From Cryptomeria japonica (taxonomy: Eukaryota > Streptophyta > Pinopsida > Cupressales > Cupressaceae): DNA of 64,000 nt. The notes beneath the pieces were generated by a model that saw nothing but the letters and a program-made list of their open reading frames with translations, searched no databases and had not been told where the DNA came from. A program made the position numbers and the translations under genes. How positions within the stretch are numbered: position 1 is the stretch's first letter; the number at the start of each line of letters is the position of its first letter. The DNA lies in contig NC_081414.1 of the NCBI RefSeq assembly GCF_030272615.1, positions 916,679,509-916,743,508 of the forward strand. Direction: 5' to 3'. Below are positions 12,311 through 23,889 of this stretch, one piece after another.

Positions 12311-14722
12311 TTTATAATGCTCAAACCCAAAGTAGTAGATATCAAGAAGATAGCAAGGTGAATATGAACAAAATTCATACCTCAACATACTTAAGGCAAG
12401 CTAGAGAAAGAGATTCAGGCTATGAAAGAACTTAGTAGCAAGTGATGAGGATCAACTCCAAGATGAAGGCTCATCAACTCATATACAACATCAAGATTTC
12501 ACTACATAAGCAAAGATAAGAGCCCAAGGATGACATTGCAACACTTCTAGTCTCAAGCTCATACAAGGTAACTGATGGGATCATCATCACAAACTCCAAG
12601 CAATACCAACAAAGAAGATCAAGCACTCAAGGAAGAAATTTTGCACAATCTTGAATTTCCTCTAGAAATCCAAGAATCATTTCCAGTATAGCAAGGTGGA
12701 AGCTCCAAGGTAGAGGTGATCAAGATAGGAGATAGTTTCAGAAGAGTTAATCAAAGTCAGAAGATAATGCAATTTGGGAGTATCTTCCACCATCATCCTA
12801 TTCTTCACTATAGGTGCTTGGATAATGACGAGTATCAAGAGATATGCCTCCATCACCTACCTTTGTGATGAGTTACAAAGATCAAGCAAGATAAGGTGGC
12901 ATCTAGTCATCACTTATACAATCATATCATTCTAATGTAAGGCATCCAGATTCAATGTACCTAGCTCATCCATCAAAGAGGAAACTACCACATGTAGGCA
13001 CAAAGTCTGATGTACCTACCCTCATCATCTATTGGTGAATAATTCAAGGAAGGACATGTGTCTATTTTATTATAATTCTATCATTGGTCAAGCATCAAAT
13101 GCTTTGTAATGGGTGTAACAAACCCCAATTAGGGTTTCTATATCTCAATCTTGGCCGTTGATTGTGAAGCAATTCGAGCCTCTCAATTGTAATGAGAGCA
13201 CTATATAAGGCTCCATTTCTTCATTCATAAAGGTTAATAGATAGCAGATAAAAGTTAGATAGAAAGCAAATAGCTAGAGTAGAGTAGGAAGAGAAGGAAA
13301 AGATTTCTCCCAAGCCATTGTTATAAGAAGCATGTAAACTTCATTGAAGATATGGTGAAATGCATATATTGATTTGGCAATTTTCATGGTGTCTACTTCT
13401 CATTTTATTTTCATGTTGTTTATATGAAAGGAATAACTTTGTGTATGATCAATGGTGAAATTTGTACATCCATACTACTCACACCTTGCTGATTGTAAAG
13501 TGTCCTGCGTAGTCAACTAGATCCATCTTAGCCAAGCTTAACTTCAATTATTACTCCTTCATTGATATGCTTCATATTGATGGTATCTATGCTTGTAGTG
13601 GTGATTTGAAAATCATTGGCTATCCCTAGAAGATCACACTAGCCTTGCAGAGATGTTTGCTGCATGTCAAAGAAAAGATTAGTTGAATTTCACCAACCGT
13701 TGCTCTTGCATTATTAGGATTAGATTAGCTCTCTCAACCCTCATCCTTTTTATCTTTTATTTTTCAATAAAGTTACATTCGATGTTCCAACAACATCTAA
13801 GAATTCAAGATTCAATGTAAGTTCCCCTTGTGATTTTGGAAGCAATATCACATCAAACAATTGAGTCTATCCAAGAGTATGTCAAGAGTTGACATTTAGA
13901 ACCTTGGAGTCGCATCATATGTTTCCCAAAGCTTATCATAAGAGAATATTTTGTTCGAGAGAGGGTAGAATACTTAGTATTTTATTCTGTGTTGTGTTGT
14001 GCATAAAAAAACCATCAACACTATCCTATTAAAATATTGCTCGGTGTGAAATAATAACAAATCTATGTCAACCATTCATCAAATTAAACCTGGAATATCA
14101 TATATAAGTAACTCTTTTCCTCATTTGTGATATCTAGAAAGCATATAAAATATTTATGAAAAATTGGAGATATCTTTATGAAGTGAAGGTGTTGCTTTTA
14201 GGATAACTCAATAGCTACAACTCATTCATCATCAAGTCTTCATGAATTTTTTATCAACATTCATCAACCATGGAAGATTCAAGAGATATTGGAGGATAAT
14301 AGGGAATCACCAACTGATGATTGGCTTGTACCTCTTCCTAAGGAATTGGTATGGTTTCATGTTGTTCTTATATTTTTGAAATTAAGCTTTAGATTTGATA
14401 TTTTAGCATTTAATTCATTTATGCAATAGTTCAGTTACATCAATATTGTTTTAGGGTTTTGCTCTAACACATTTGAGTAAACTCTTGTTTGTATTTACAT
14501 ACCTTAGCTCATAGTAATCTTAGGCACACTTAATATTCAAGAGCATACACATTATTACAGGCTCAATATCGATTATTTGTGGAGGTGGAAATCACCAAAA
14601 TGGGGGGTTGACCAAGGAAAAACCCTACATAGCCACCACCATACGTCTTTTTGTCATGCAAATGCAATTATAAATTCCTGATGGAGACATAAAGATAGAA
14701 GAACAATTAGTAGATAGATATA
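12311..14722. other. Old repeat DNA with an LTR-like promoter near 13202
   Basis: No coding domain. A TATA box (CTATATAAGG, 13202-13211) follows a TCTCAATTGTAATGAGAG motif, and the AG-rich leader beyond it resembles the promoter/R region of plant gypsy LTRs. I could not place both LTR ends or a target duplication, so only the promoter-like core is supported. Confidence 0.3.
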
Positions 14723-15254
14723 TGTCAACACCCAAAATTAGGACAAAAAATCCCTAGACTAGGGCACTCCAAGCACCCCTGTCCAAGACCAAGGCATTCT
14801 GGGCATCCTGGTCTCTAGAAAATTGCATCATATTTTAGGGCAGCAACCTATAGGTCCTTAGGAGGCCCTAGTTTAGTTTGCATGTGAAAGCAGGAAGATC
14901 AGAGTGCTTTGGGCACCCTGGTCCAATAAATTCAGCTCAAAATTATTCATAGGCGCACCTCTATATTTTCTTTCTAGTTCTATACCCACTATTGAGTTTC
15001 TACTTGTGTGTTTTGTTACAAAATTTTAAGTTTTCATTTGCATTACACTTAGGTCTTGGTTTCATATCGCCTTATTTCAATTCCATACAGTTTCCAAGCA
15101 TCGAAAGAATAGAATTCCTAAACGCCATCATTTGACTCTCTTTGAAAAGAGTTAGTCAAGTTCAATCAAATCCTTGGTGGCTTCATATTCCAATGTTTAT
15201 GTGAAAGTGGTCCTTGGCCCTAATCATACCTAGTTCCATTTTCAAATTGAAATA
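14723..15254 (+). mobile_element. Gypsy LTR of element F (5' LTR)
   Basis: Starts TGTCAACACCCAAAATTAGG and runs up to a PBS-like sequence at 15258. It is followed downstream by gag-leader, protease and G-patch fragments in the same orientation, which makes it the 5' LTR of a decayed Ty3-gypsy element. The right terminus (TA rather than CA) is approximate. Confidence 0.5.
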
Positions 15255-15257
15255 TTT

Positions 15258-15275
15258 TGGTGAACGTGACATCCT
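15258..15275 (+). other. Primer-binding site of element F
   Basis: TGGTGAACGTGACATCC resembles the PBS of element A at 51443 (TGGTGAACCCGACGTG) and starts with the TGG complementary to a tRNA CCA end. I cannot identify the donor tRNA. Confidence 0.45.
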
Positions 15276-15430
15276 TGCATTGCATTTTTTGATTGTATGT
15301 TTGTTTTCCTTTTCAAATAAAAAGAAAAATACAAAAATCTTGTTTATGCATTAAATGTGTGTTTAAATTTAAAGCTTTGTTACGTTAGGTCATTTCATTT
15401 CATTGCAATAGTTAACATTTCTTTTCAACA

Positions 15431-15820
15431 ATGTTGGATTACTTTTTGCAAGAGTGTAGTGTCTTTGATAACTCATTTGACTATGATGACTATACCTTTG
15501 ATGAGAAATTTACTAGAGAATAACTTGATGAGGCTCTTGATGACTTCTTTTATCCTAGGACCCCATCTTTCAAACCATGCTTTTGCCAAAGGTTAATTGA
15601 TATAATACATATGCCATTTAGCAGTGATGACCTTGTGACATTGGATAAAACTCTTGATAACTTCACTCGCACCTCTAAATCTACAAAAACTCATAGGAAT
15701 ATAGTTCATGACAAATCAACTTATGAACCTTCACTTCCCATTCAATCCAAATTGCAACCATTTAGTAGTGATGGAATTGCTATGTTGGATGAAGTACTTG
15801 ATAATTTTAATCTCTACTAA
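15431..15820 (+). pseudogene. Gag-leader fragment of element F (acidic repeat protein, broken)
   Basis: From an ATG at 15431 one frame runs 130 codons to 15820 with a single internal stop (TAA, fitting a decayed CAA) before 15540. The product is acidic, with spaced copies of an LD(E/K)xLDxF motif (LDEALDDF, LDKTLDNF, LDEVLDNF) about 40-70 residues apart. I do not recognise a named domain. Its place 170 bp after the PBS points to the N-terminal part of a gag-type frame. It is cut off before the solo LTR at 15983. Confidence 0.45.
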
Positions 15821-16250
15821 TCCTCTCTCAAATTCTCATAAACTATATTTTTGTAAATGGTTGATCAATATGGTACATGCGAATGGTTATCAAACTCCTA
15901 ACAAGCCCATGATTGTTGTTAATGGTGATTATGATACTCAAATTCCTCAAACTCCTAATAAACTAGTGATTATAGTTTAAGTTGTTGGCCATTTGGAGGA
16001 ACTGATTATGTGTTGCATTGATGTTTTGTCATTGATGCCTGTAGATTTTGCCATCACACCAAAAGCACGTACTATTGGTTGAGAGGGATCTCATCGTGTA
16101 TATAGTCGCTACGCCAACACCCCCCCACACGATAGAGCCAGATACAACCACGTACCATGTAGGATTCATACCCATTACGTACCACGTCGATAAGCCAAGC
16201 TTACACGGATGAAGGGTCTAGGGCTTGAGGGACTCGAACCGATGACCTGC

Positions 16251-16262
16251 GCTCTGATACCA
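16251..16262 (-). other. tRNA-iMet primer-binding site
   Basis: Minus-strand TGGTATCAGAGC is the classical Copia PBS, complementary to the 3' end of initiator tRNA-Met, and it directly abuts the LTR end at 16263. About 12 nt further on the same strand is GGTTCGAGTCC (plus 16229-16239), a perfect Pol III box B. Confidence 0.9.
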
Positions 16263-16717
16263 TGTGAGATTTTGCCAAGATCAAGAGGCAATGGAAAGCA
16301 CAAATAAGAGAGAATAAAATAGAATGACAAGAACAAACTATATTCTCATCAATATGCAAAATGATCAACTGGATTCTAAAATACAATGAATATAGGTCTG
16401 CTTATATAGGCAAGGCCATATGGATGTATGAGCACACAAATATGACATGTGGCTCAATGAGAAACAAGGGTAGGTAAGAAATACTAGGGGTAGGTAGGAG
16501 AAATAATATAATATTCCACAAGAGGTGGATGACCCACCGAATGTGGAGTGTAATAGGAAAATAAGACCACAAAAGGTGGAATTTCTCCTACAAGCTCTAT
16601 CCCTATGTGCACACTTCCCTAAGTGTCTCAAATCCAAACTACGAAGAGATCCATTATCCTAAGTTAACTTAACTAAAGTGTAATAATATCGAAAATGAAT
16701 ATTTATTTACACCAACA
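16263..16717 (-). mobile_element. 5' LTR of Copia derivative G (455 bp)
   Basis: On the minus strand it starts TGTTGGTGTAAATAAATA and ends TTGGCAAAATCTCACA, abutting the PBS. It matches the solo LTR at 5343-5783 throughout. The promoter part has CCTATATAAGC near plus position 16396-16406. Confidence 0.82.
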
Positions 16718-19662
16718 ATGCCAACACTAGCTTTTTGGATTCTTTACCGACACCCTTTTGGTCCCGGTAGGATGAGTTGTTTCTGGTTGGTTTGGATCCG
16801 ACATGATCCGGTAGGCTCTGATATGATTTAGTTATGGAATTGTCTTGTTCATGATACTCATGTTCATATTCAGTCAGTTGGTTTTGGTCTGGTGATCGGA
16901 TGATATCTTGTTTGCTTGGAAGCTTGGCTTGTGGTTCCAACGAGGGTTTCGCTAGTAGAGCTTTTTATGAAGATCTTTGGTGATACGCATAAGTGGTGTT
17001 GGTACAGTTTCTGGTGAAGTTTCAGGATGCTGGTGGTGATCATGTTCAAGACTTGGCGGATGAAGATCATTACTGTAGCGTGTGGACCTATATTGGGTCC
17101 CGGTTGGTCTAGGTTATGGACCGACTTAATGAAGCATGTGGATTGAACTTCTCGATACGTTTCTGGGATGTCTTATGTGTTGGATATTATTTTTTTGATC
17201 TAAGGCTGACATGTTTTATAATTATGCAATTGGTTTATTGTCTGGTGGCTGACTTGATTGTTTATGGTCGAGGGTTTGTATATATAGATGTAAGATCTCA
17301 TTGTAGATCATGATAAGAATAAGATCATGGGAATAGGATATGGATATGTAATGTGCGAATAATGTAATATCATTTAGGTAGAGGATTTGGTCGATCATTG
17401 GAGATATAATTGGGTGTGAGGCCTCACCTCGACTCAGTCTAACATTTCAGTGGATTTTATATTTAGACTATTATGGATACTTTATTTTAATGCATTTTGA
17501 AACTTAGAATTTATATGATTTCAAGATTTGGATAACATTGCTATGTTTTGATGATTTACTTATATGCTTTATGAGATAGAACACTAAATGATTGTTAGAT
17601 AAGATGATATTGCAATGATAGATGTCATTATTGAATTCGCAGGACTTTACTATGATAATAGAACTATGATGTATGGTTAAGTTTATGTGAATTAGGATGA
17701 AATTGCTTATGTGAAATTGCTTGATAAAAGATGTATTTAATCTGTGCAGATGTAAATTGTATGCAAGTGATGATGTGTATTGTTATTCCTTTGAATTATA
17801 TTATATGTGGATATTTGGAAGTACTAATGTGTAAATTGAGATGTGCAGGAAATTAACCATGTGACCATGGAAAATTTACGAAGAACCAAACCTAGACTTA
17901 TGTATGATCGTAAGCCAGGGGTTGTCTATTTGGAGAGACAACACCCCGTTTGTGTTGTATTTTATTCGTAACAGTATATGTTGCATGTGTGTTAAGTGTT
18001 ATTTAAATTTATTGTGTAAAATCCACGAGACGATTTCATGTTTTAAATTTTAAAAGTGTTTTATTTGTGTCACTTGACACGTGTGGATTTAAGTTTAAAT
18101 GTTTTATTTTTGTCTCTTGGTGGGAAAGTGTTCAACTATAGCTTTTTCAATTAATGTAACGTGATGTCATAAATACCTTGGGAAAAGAATCTTTGGAGAG
18201 GTCACCATATGTTTGACCCGAAAATAAACTTCAGAGGGGTTTAAAATGGGTTAAATGAACACCTAGGGGTAGTTTAATAGGGTTTCCTAAAGCCCATAAG
18301 GTATACCTAAGGATTAGGGGTAATTTTATGCAAGTTTCTACTCCTAAGTGACCTTTTTGACATTCTAAAATTTGGCTTTTCTGAGTTGTGCGAAAATTGA
18401 AATTAGAAGTTTGAACCTAGTTGTAAACTTTTCTATTCGAATGAGAGTTCTCTTTCCCATTTTGTCTTACTTTCCTCTTTAGTTTTTAGAAACTTGTGAG
18501 AACTGAGAGAATGAGCTTCTTAAGCAAGAATTTGAAAATTTGAGGGTAATCACCCACTCTCCATTTTTGGAGACTAGAGAATTTTTGAAAAGATTAGAAT
18601 AGATTTGAATAGAAAATTTGGCTAAGGGTAGAAGAAGAAGATCCGTGGATTTGGGCAACACTTCCTCAAACACTATCCTACCTTTGGGCAGATTAAGGTT
18701 GGTTTCATTATTCCTAAAATGACTTCTTTTTGCATATGTTTGAAAGTAGGTTGATGTAAGAAAATCCGTTTTCCTTGAATGTCCTTTTTTTGAAATTTCA
18801 CTTGGTAGTTTTGCATGTTGTTTTGTATGTGTTTTTGGGAGTTTCCAAGACCTCTTACTCTTGGGAGAGAGGAGGATCTTGTGGGTGGTAGCAGTGACAA
18901 CCCTCGAGTGAGAGACTCTCATTATGAGAGCGATCACAAGGGATTTTTGTGTGACCCTTGCTGCATGGCCTGTTTGTGCAATGGGGGTCATAAGGAGGGA
19001 TATAAGGCTAGAATGCCTTGGGGGGCATAAGGAATAAGGGGTTGAAATTCTTGATGTATTCATTGTGCCATGAGGTGGCTACTTGTTTTCCATACTTGCA
19101 GTTCTCCTCAGGGTATTGGTCCACTACCACCCTTGAAAAGGTCATCACTAATGTGTGGTGTTGTGTAGCCAAGTTGGAAGTGTGTCTGAATATTTGTGTG
19201 TGTATTTTTATCTTCTATGTGTTTGCATGTTTGTTACCCGTCTAGGGCTTGGTTCTCCAAGCTCAGGGGTGGCTACTAGTTAGCCTAGGTTGGGAGGTGA
19301 GCACTCCATGGTCAGAATTGTGATTTATTATGCAGGATTATCGAGAGAAAAGAATAGGACAAGTGAAAGGTTGCAGGAGTTTTGTGCAGAAAATTATTTG
19401 TATATGTAATGATTTATTTGAAAGAGTCCTCATTTATTAATAATGGGAGACCTATTTGTAAAATGACAAGTATTTTAAAAGTACATTAAAGAAATATAGG
19501 AATTTATATTCTGTAGCAATGAAGTGAATAATTTTGGAATTAGTTCCTAAGAGTTTCTTTTGTTTTTTAAATTTAATCTTTGTTGAGAATATAAAGTTTT
19601 GAAGGACAAGAGATTGATTTTAATTTCCTATATGCTTATGAAATAAACCAAGGAAATAAAGA

Positions 19663-19796
19663 AATGATTTAGTGATTGCATGCAAGTTGTTTTGAATATA
19701 GATGTTTCAATTTAAATCCTATTACAAAAAAAAAATGATTTAATGATTGCATGCATGTTTTTTTCGAATATAAATGTTTCAATTTAAATCCTATTG
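19663..19796 (+). repeat. Imperfect tandem duplication, about 72-bp period
   Basis: Copies at about 19663-19724 and 19735-19796 share ATGATTTA(G/A)TGATTGCATGCA and GTTTCAATTTAAATCCTATT, separated by an A tract. They lie inside solo LTR H. Confidence 0.75.
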
Positions 19797-20182
19797 CATG
19801 GTTAAAGTTAAAGGATTCTAGATGATTAAAGTTGTTGTTGAAATCTGTCATTATATTAAGTTGCAGAAAATAAAATCACATAGTTAATTGCATTTGTATA
19901 TAGTTGCTGTTAAGATTATTAAACTCTGTTAATTAGTTATTGTAGCATATAAAATCTATAGATAACCAGATTTATTAAAACAAATAGTTCTAGGGTTACT
20001 GTTTTAAGTATATTATATTCTGTTCTATACCTTATTTTTACAGTAAGTAAACAAACGAAAAAAAAACAAATGTATATTTATACTTGCTGAAAATCAAATT
20101 ATTATTAAATCAACTGTGTAGGCTTTAAAAATAAATTTAAAATCCCTATATATTTTGTACATAATAGAGTACTGAGTTCAGA

Positions 20183-20185
<3 letters not shown>

Positions 20186-20232
<47 letters not shown>
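20186..20232 (+). repeat. (TA)n microsatellite
   Basis: About 47 bp of uninterrupted TA dinucleotides inside solo LTR H. Shorter (TA)n runs recur near 20287-20303 and 20361-20381. Confidence 0.95.
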
Positions 20233-20235
<3 letters not shown>

Positions 20236-20360
20236 ACTATATTTAGGTTTTGAAAAGAAAAGAAAAAAAAAATACTATGCCTGTATTATATATATATATA
20301 TATAAACACTATATTTAGGTTTTGAAAAGAAAAGAAAAAAAAAATACTGTGCCTGTATTT
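20231..20360 (+). repeat. 72-bp tandem duplication between (TA)n runs
   Basis: Copy 1 (20231-20288) and copy 2 (20303-20360) share AACACTATATTTAGGTTTTG, an A/G-rich tract and TGCCTGTATT, with one visible A/G difference. They are separated by (TA)n, which suggests slippage or unequal exchange at the microsatellite. Confidence 0.85.
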
Positions 20361-20460
20361 AATATATATATATATATATATTAATTAATTTAAAAAACAA
20401 AAAACAAATTTTTTTTTACTTATTTAAAACTTTGTTTTACCACGGGCTTCGGGTCGCACC

Positions 20461-20596
20461 CCACTGTGTGAACACACAGTGGGCGGCGCCGAAACGCCAC
20501 CACTGTGTGAGCACACAGTGGGCAGCGCCGAAGCGCCACCACAGTGTGGCCACACAGTGGGCGGCGCCCGTGCCCCACTGTGTAACCGCACAATGG
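20461..20596 (+). repeat. Array of four 22-bp palindromes at 36-39 bp spacing
   Basis: Palindromes start at 20461, 20500, 20539 and 20575. The first two are perfect 10-bp stems (CCACTGTGTG with CACACAGTGG). The third has one mismatched pair. The fourth has one mismatch and one G-T pair. Linkers are GC-rich (GGCGGCGCCGAAACG type). The array stands out from the AT-rich LTR around it and is open in several frames on both strands, a consequence of the 39-bp period. Confidence 0.85.
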
Positions 20597-22018
20597 GTGG
20601 CGCTTAGCACACCCACCGCCTCTTCCACACTCGGCCTGCTGGAAATAAAACACGCCGCCGACCCTGCATAAAACGCCGAGCACCCCCCTGCAAAACATAG
20701 GTAATAAAATGGAACCCTAGCTTGGTTAGGGCTAGGGTAAATAAGTGAAGTGTGATGTAAAATAATAATAATAATAGATATATAAAAAGGAATAAAGAAA
20801 GGGTTAGGGTTTGGAGGAATAAAAAGAAAATAAATAATTATATATATATATATATAAGAATGGTGTAGATATTAGATATTAATGGGTTTTCTAAGAGTTA
20901 AAATATTCGAACGAAAATGAGTACGTTGTATTAATAATTGCTAAGGAAAAATATATCTAATTTAGTTGCATATAATAAAGATATTTTAAGATACATTATG
21001 TGTATTAATGTTTGAATTATTTTTAAACAATCAAAATAAGGTTGTTTATAGGGCGGATGGTAAATCAAATAATTAATTAAGAGTTGGTTGTCAATCATGG
21101 AACTATAAAAAAAAAGGGATTGGTTCTTTGATTTTAATAAAAATAAACTTATGGGAGACATTTATTAAGAAATTAAGACACTTTAACTGATTGTTTTGAT
21201 TATTGATTTAAAAATGGATTTAGGACTATATAGTCTTATTGGAGATTTAATTTATCTTCATCTACTATTTTTTTTATGAGTTTGATTTAATTAATCTATT
21301 GACTGGGTATCTTGTGAAAATAAATTTAAATCATTTAGTTTTCCGCAAATAAAATTTAATTAATTTCGATACTTGGTTTAGTATCAGAATTAGCTCGAAT
21401 ATAGACATGGCAAATACATTAGTGCATGTCGTGTTAGCGAACTTGTTAATTAATTAGTATTATAAAAAAAAAAAAAAAATCATTCCATTTTTGCCCTAAA
21501 TTTTGGGCATGACATTGGGTTTATGTAAGAGGATTTAGTCCTCCAGTATTGAGCTTAACCGAAACTGTACTCAGGCATAGGAGATGCTATCTTTGCAGTT
21601 CAATCTCTTCTTCGGATTGTAGTCTAGATTTCTATGTAGTCAATGAGACTCCTTTTGTGATGAGCAGTGCGCTCTAGGATGTTGGCCTTCCTGCAAGTGC
21701 AGGCCCCTCAATTGTAATTCACATACTTACTACAAAAGTATTATCTGACTGTGGGTAGGATTCCAACCATGGGTTTTCCCTTTATTGGGTTTTCCACGTA
21801 TAAATCTTGGTGTCATGTGGATGGTATTTATTCTGTGATTATTGTTTATGCTTAATTAGTTTAATTGCTATTTCGGTATTTGGTTTAAGAATTTCGATAT
21901 TATTGTTTTGGGTTCTGGTATTAAAGTTTTAACAGCTCAAGGTTCCAGTAATCCGTGACAATTAATTCACCCCCCCCCCCCCTCTCAGTTGTCTTCTGGT
22001 TATTTTTACTGTCTAACA

Positions 22019-22449
22019 TAAGGAGGTTATGGTCACTAAATCCCTTTTGAGTATGCTAATAAAATCACTCAACAAAGTTACAATGTGGTTGTCCACACAT
22101 ATAACACAATAAATAATAAGAAACCTAATTCCCCTCTATTTATTCCTTCCTCTCTTCCTATTCTCAAGTAGTGCTTCCTCCAACACCATGTCTTTCTCAA
22201 CATCTTGGAAAACAATATGATCTTATTGAACAACATTGAGTAACTCCTGCCAAGATATCCCTTTGGGATTTGATTCAAACTTCTTCCACATATCATGGAC
22301 TGTAAAAAGATTCTTTAAAGAAGATAGATGTGCCACCTATTGTGACATCTAACAATATAACTTCCTTAATAGATTGCATGCATGCAACCACTATATTTTC
22401 TTAAAATAAATTTTCTTCTATAGAGATTCAAAATCAATATGATTATCTT
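22019..22449. other. Decayed internal part of element F
   Basis: Sequence between the end of solo LTR E and the protease fragment. It carries many stops and no clear domain, and is assigned to F by position only. Confidence 0.35.
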
Positions 22450-22803
22450 ATGATTGTTGTCCTTATTAATGGTAATGCTATAAGAATAAATTTGGTGGAC
22501 AATGGATCTTGTCTTAACATTTGTAGCATTCAATTGTTACACAAGATCAAAGTGGATGATTCTCTTATTCAACCTGATTCTCTTTCTATTCATGACTTTG
22601 ACAATGTTTCTATAGCATTGTTAGGTACTATAACCTTTACCATTAAGGTATGTCTTGTTATTTTACCTACACCTATCCAAGTCATTCCTGATAATCTTAC
22701 TTATAACCTTCTTCTAGGAAGACCTTGGATTCATGCTATGCAAGTAGCTCCAACTATCCATCACAAAATAAGACCCATTTATGAAAATGAGATGTATAAT
22801 TAG
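22450..22803 (+). pseudogene. Gypsy protease fragment of element F
   Basis: 117 codons. LVDNGSCLNIC is the retropepsin active site in the D-N-G form also found in element A (LIDNGAGLNIC). LLLGRPWIHAMQ, about 75 residues later, is the conserved C-terminal protease motif and is nearly identical to the A copy. The true frame extends upstream (a YDYLMIVVLINGN lead-in), so the 22450 start is only the first Met. It belongs to a Tat-like Ty3-gypsy pol that is interrupted upstream by solo LTR E. Confidence 0.8.
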
Positions 22804-22985
22804 GAAGCTAACACAAATTTACAAGCTTGCTTGCAAACATCATCCAAATCTCAAAGTATTTTAAATTCTTCAATTCCTTCTCAAATAGAGGCTAAAATAC
22901 CATGTCTCTTGCTAAAGATACACCTTAACTTGAAGAGATACTCTTAAAAGTTGATTCTGGGTCATTAGAATTTACACCTTCATTT

Positions 22986-23231
22986 GTGGGAGAATATAAA
23001 GTCCCTCCAAGAGAGTCTAAGACCAAGGGAGATGATATGATAGAACCCCAAAAAGTGTCAACTTTGTCTAAACAATTTAGTAACAATTTTGTGGCTACTT
23101 CTAACAATTCTTCAAAACCTTCTTCTAGTTCATCTACTTATTACATTGAGACATATGAGACTTCACCATCTCTTTCTGATATGAAATACCTTAATGGTTT
23201 AGGTTTCCACATCCTAGCTAAGCATGGATAA
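22986..23231 (+). pseudogene. G-patch-like fragment of element F
   Basis: 81 codons, rich in S/T and N, ending LSDMKYLNGLGFHILAKHG. This resembles the G-patch-type segment of element A (GLLIMQRMGYDGQIALG). A further glycine motif in another frame (FGLGYNTLKPT, about 23770-23810) matches the downstream end of that segment in A (TGLGF). Frameshifts separate the pieces. It is pol sequence of F, which ends where the C LTR begins at 23890. Confidence 0.5.
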
Positions 23232-23889
23232 AATGGCAATGGTTGTTGATCCAAATTATGGATTCAGACGACAACACCTAAGTGAGAACCTGTGGTGTCG
23301 TGTATGAACAAGATAATACCGAATTGAAGCAAGCCAAAAAGTATTGTATTCAATTCGAAAGTCCAACATATAGTAGTCCAAGGGATTCCAAGAGTCACCA
23401 AAAATTCCTTGAGAATCGAAAAACCATCAGTCATATCAGGTTTATTTACATAATAAAATCTAAAACTATGTAATTTTTCAAAAAAACTATATAAAATTTG
23501 TCCTAACTTTAACTAGGCACAACTTTCTACACAGGACTCAAAATTACAAGTTGTTTAACTCATTGGAAAGGTCTCCAAGAGTTGTAAGAAAAAAATTGAC
23601 TTTCAGGGGCTAAAAATGCCCTGAAGGCCTTCAAAAATTCCATTTACTAACATATAGAAAAAACTAAGAAAATATATAATAATATTTTTCAAATTTTCTT
23701 CTAATCAATTGTGGCCCAAATGAACAAGGGTTTAGAGCTTCTTTAGAAAATCACATACATGCAACATCATTTGGACTTGGATATAATACCTTAAAGCCCA
23801 CTAAATCATCATGTAGACCATCTCTCAATGTGAATTTTATATTTTCTTCTAAATATCTTCCCTTAGTTAATCCTCATCTCATTGATTCT
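23232..23889 (+). other. Decayed pol remnant of F before the C insertion
   Basis: No open frame. Scattered similarity to the protease-RT linker of element A (about 23770-23810) supports assignment to F. Confidence 0.35.

Larger units (their letters stand above)
16040..16717 (-). mobile_element. Copia deletion derivative 'G' (678 bp) with TSD ATGCC
   Basis: Flanked by ATGCC at 16035-16039 and 16718-16722. On the minus strand it consists of a complete 455-bp 5' LTR (16717 to 16263), a tRNA-Met-type PBS, about 200 bp of leader, then a terminal stretch (GGCAAAATCTACA) that matches only the last 15 or so bases of the LTR. All coding sequence and nearly all of the 3' LTR are missing while both outer ends keep their duplication. 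An internal deletion or an aberrant one-LTR cDNA would explain it. Confidence 0.75.
17415..21514 (+). mobile_element. Gypsy-type solo LTR 'H' (4.1 kb) with TSD TTGGG
   Basis: Begins TGTGAGGCCTCACC and ends CCTAAATTTTGGGCATGACA. TTGGG flanks it exactly at 17410-17414 and 21515-21519. I see no second copy of the start sequence, no PBS and no coding domain, so it reads as one long LTR, the size of chromovirus or Tat LTRs. It contains dinucleotide repeats, a 72-bp duplication and a GC-rich hairpin array. The antisense frame at 18479-19063 (194 codons) has no recognisable domain. The clade is not determinable from the LTR alone. Confidence 0.7.
15983..22018 (+). mobile_element. Solo Copia LTR 'E', split by two later insertions
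   Basis: Three pieces, 15983-16039, 16723-17414 and 21520-22018, together make 1248 bp. They match in order the 1254-bp solo LTR at 11052-12305: TGTTGG start, a TTGTCATTGATGCCAACA segment, the ACTGTGGGTAGG block, the CCCCCCTCTCAG block, and a TCTAACA end. The gaps are filled by G and H, each with a perfect duplication of E sequence. Outside E the 5-mers TAAGT (15978-15982) and TAAGG (22019-22023) agree at 4 of 5 bases, an aged duplication. E sits inside gypsy element F. Confidence 0.8.

Noticed and set aside
18479-19063. 194-codon antisense frame in solo LTR H
   Set aside because: No domain, composition typical of random AT-rich sequence, and it lies inside an LTR on the opposite strand.
20461-20596. 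CRISPR-like appearance of regular palindromic repeats
   Set aside because: Plant nuclear LTR context, only four units, no unique spacers of equal length and no cas genes.
20420-20698. Overlapping frames on both strands with 13-residue repeats
   Set aside because: They arise from a 39-bp hairpin repeat whose period is a multiple of three. No start context or domain.
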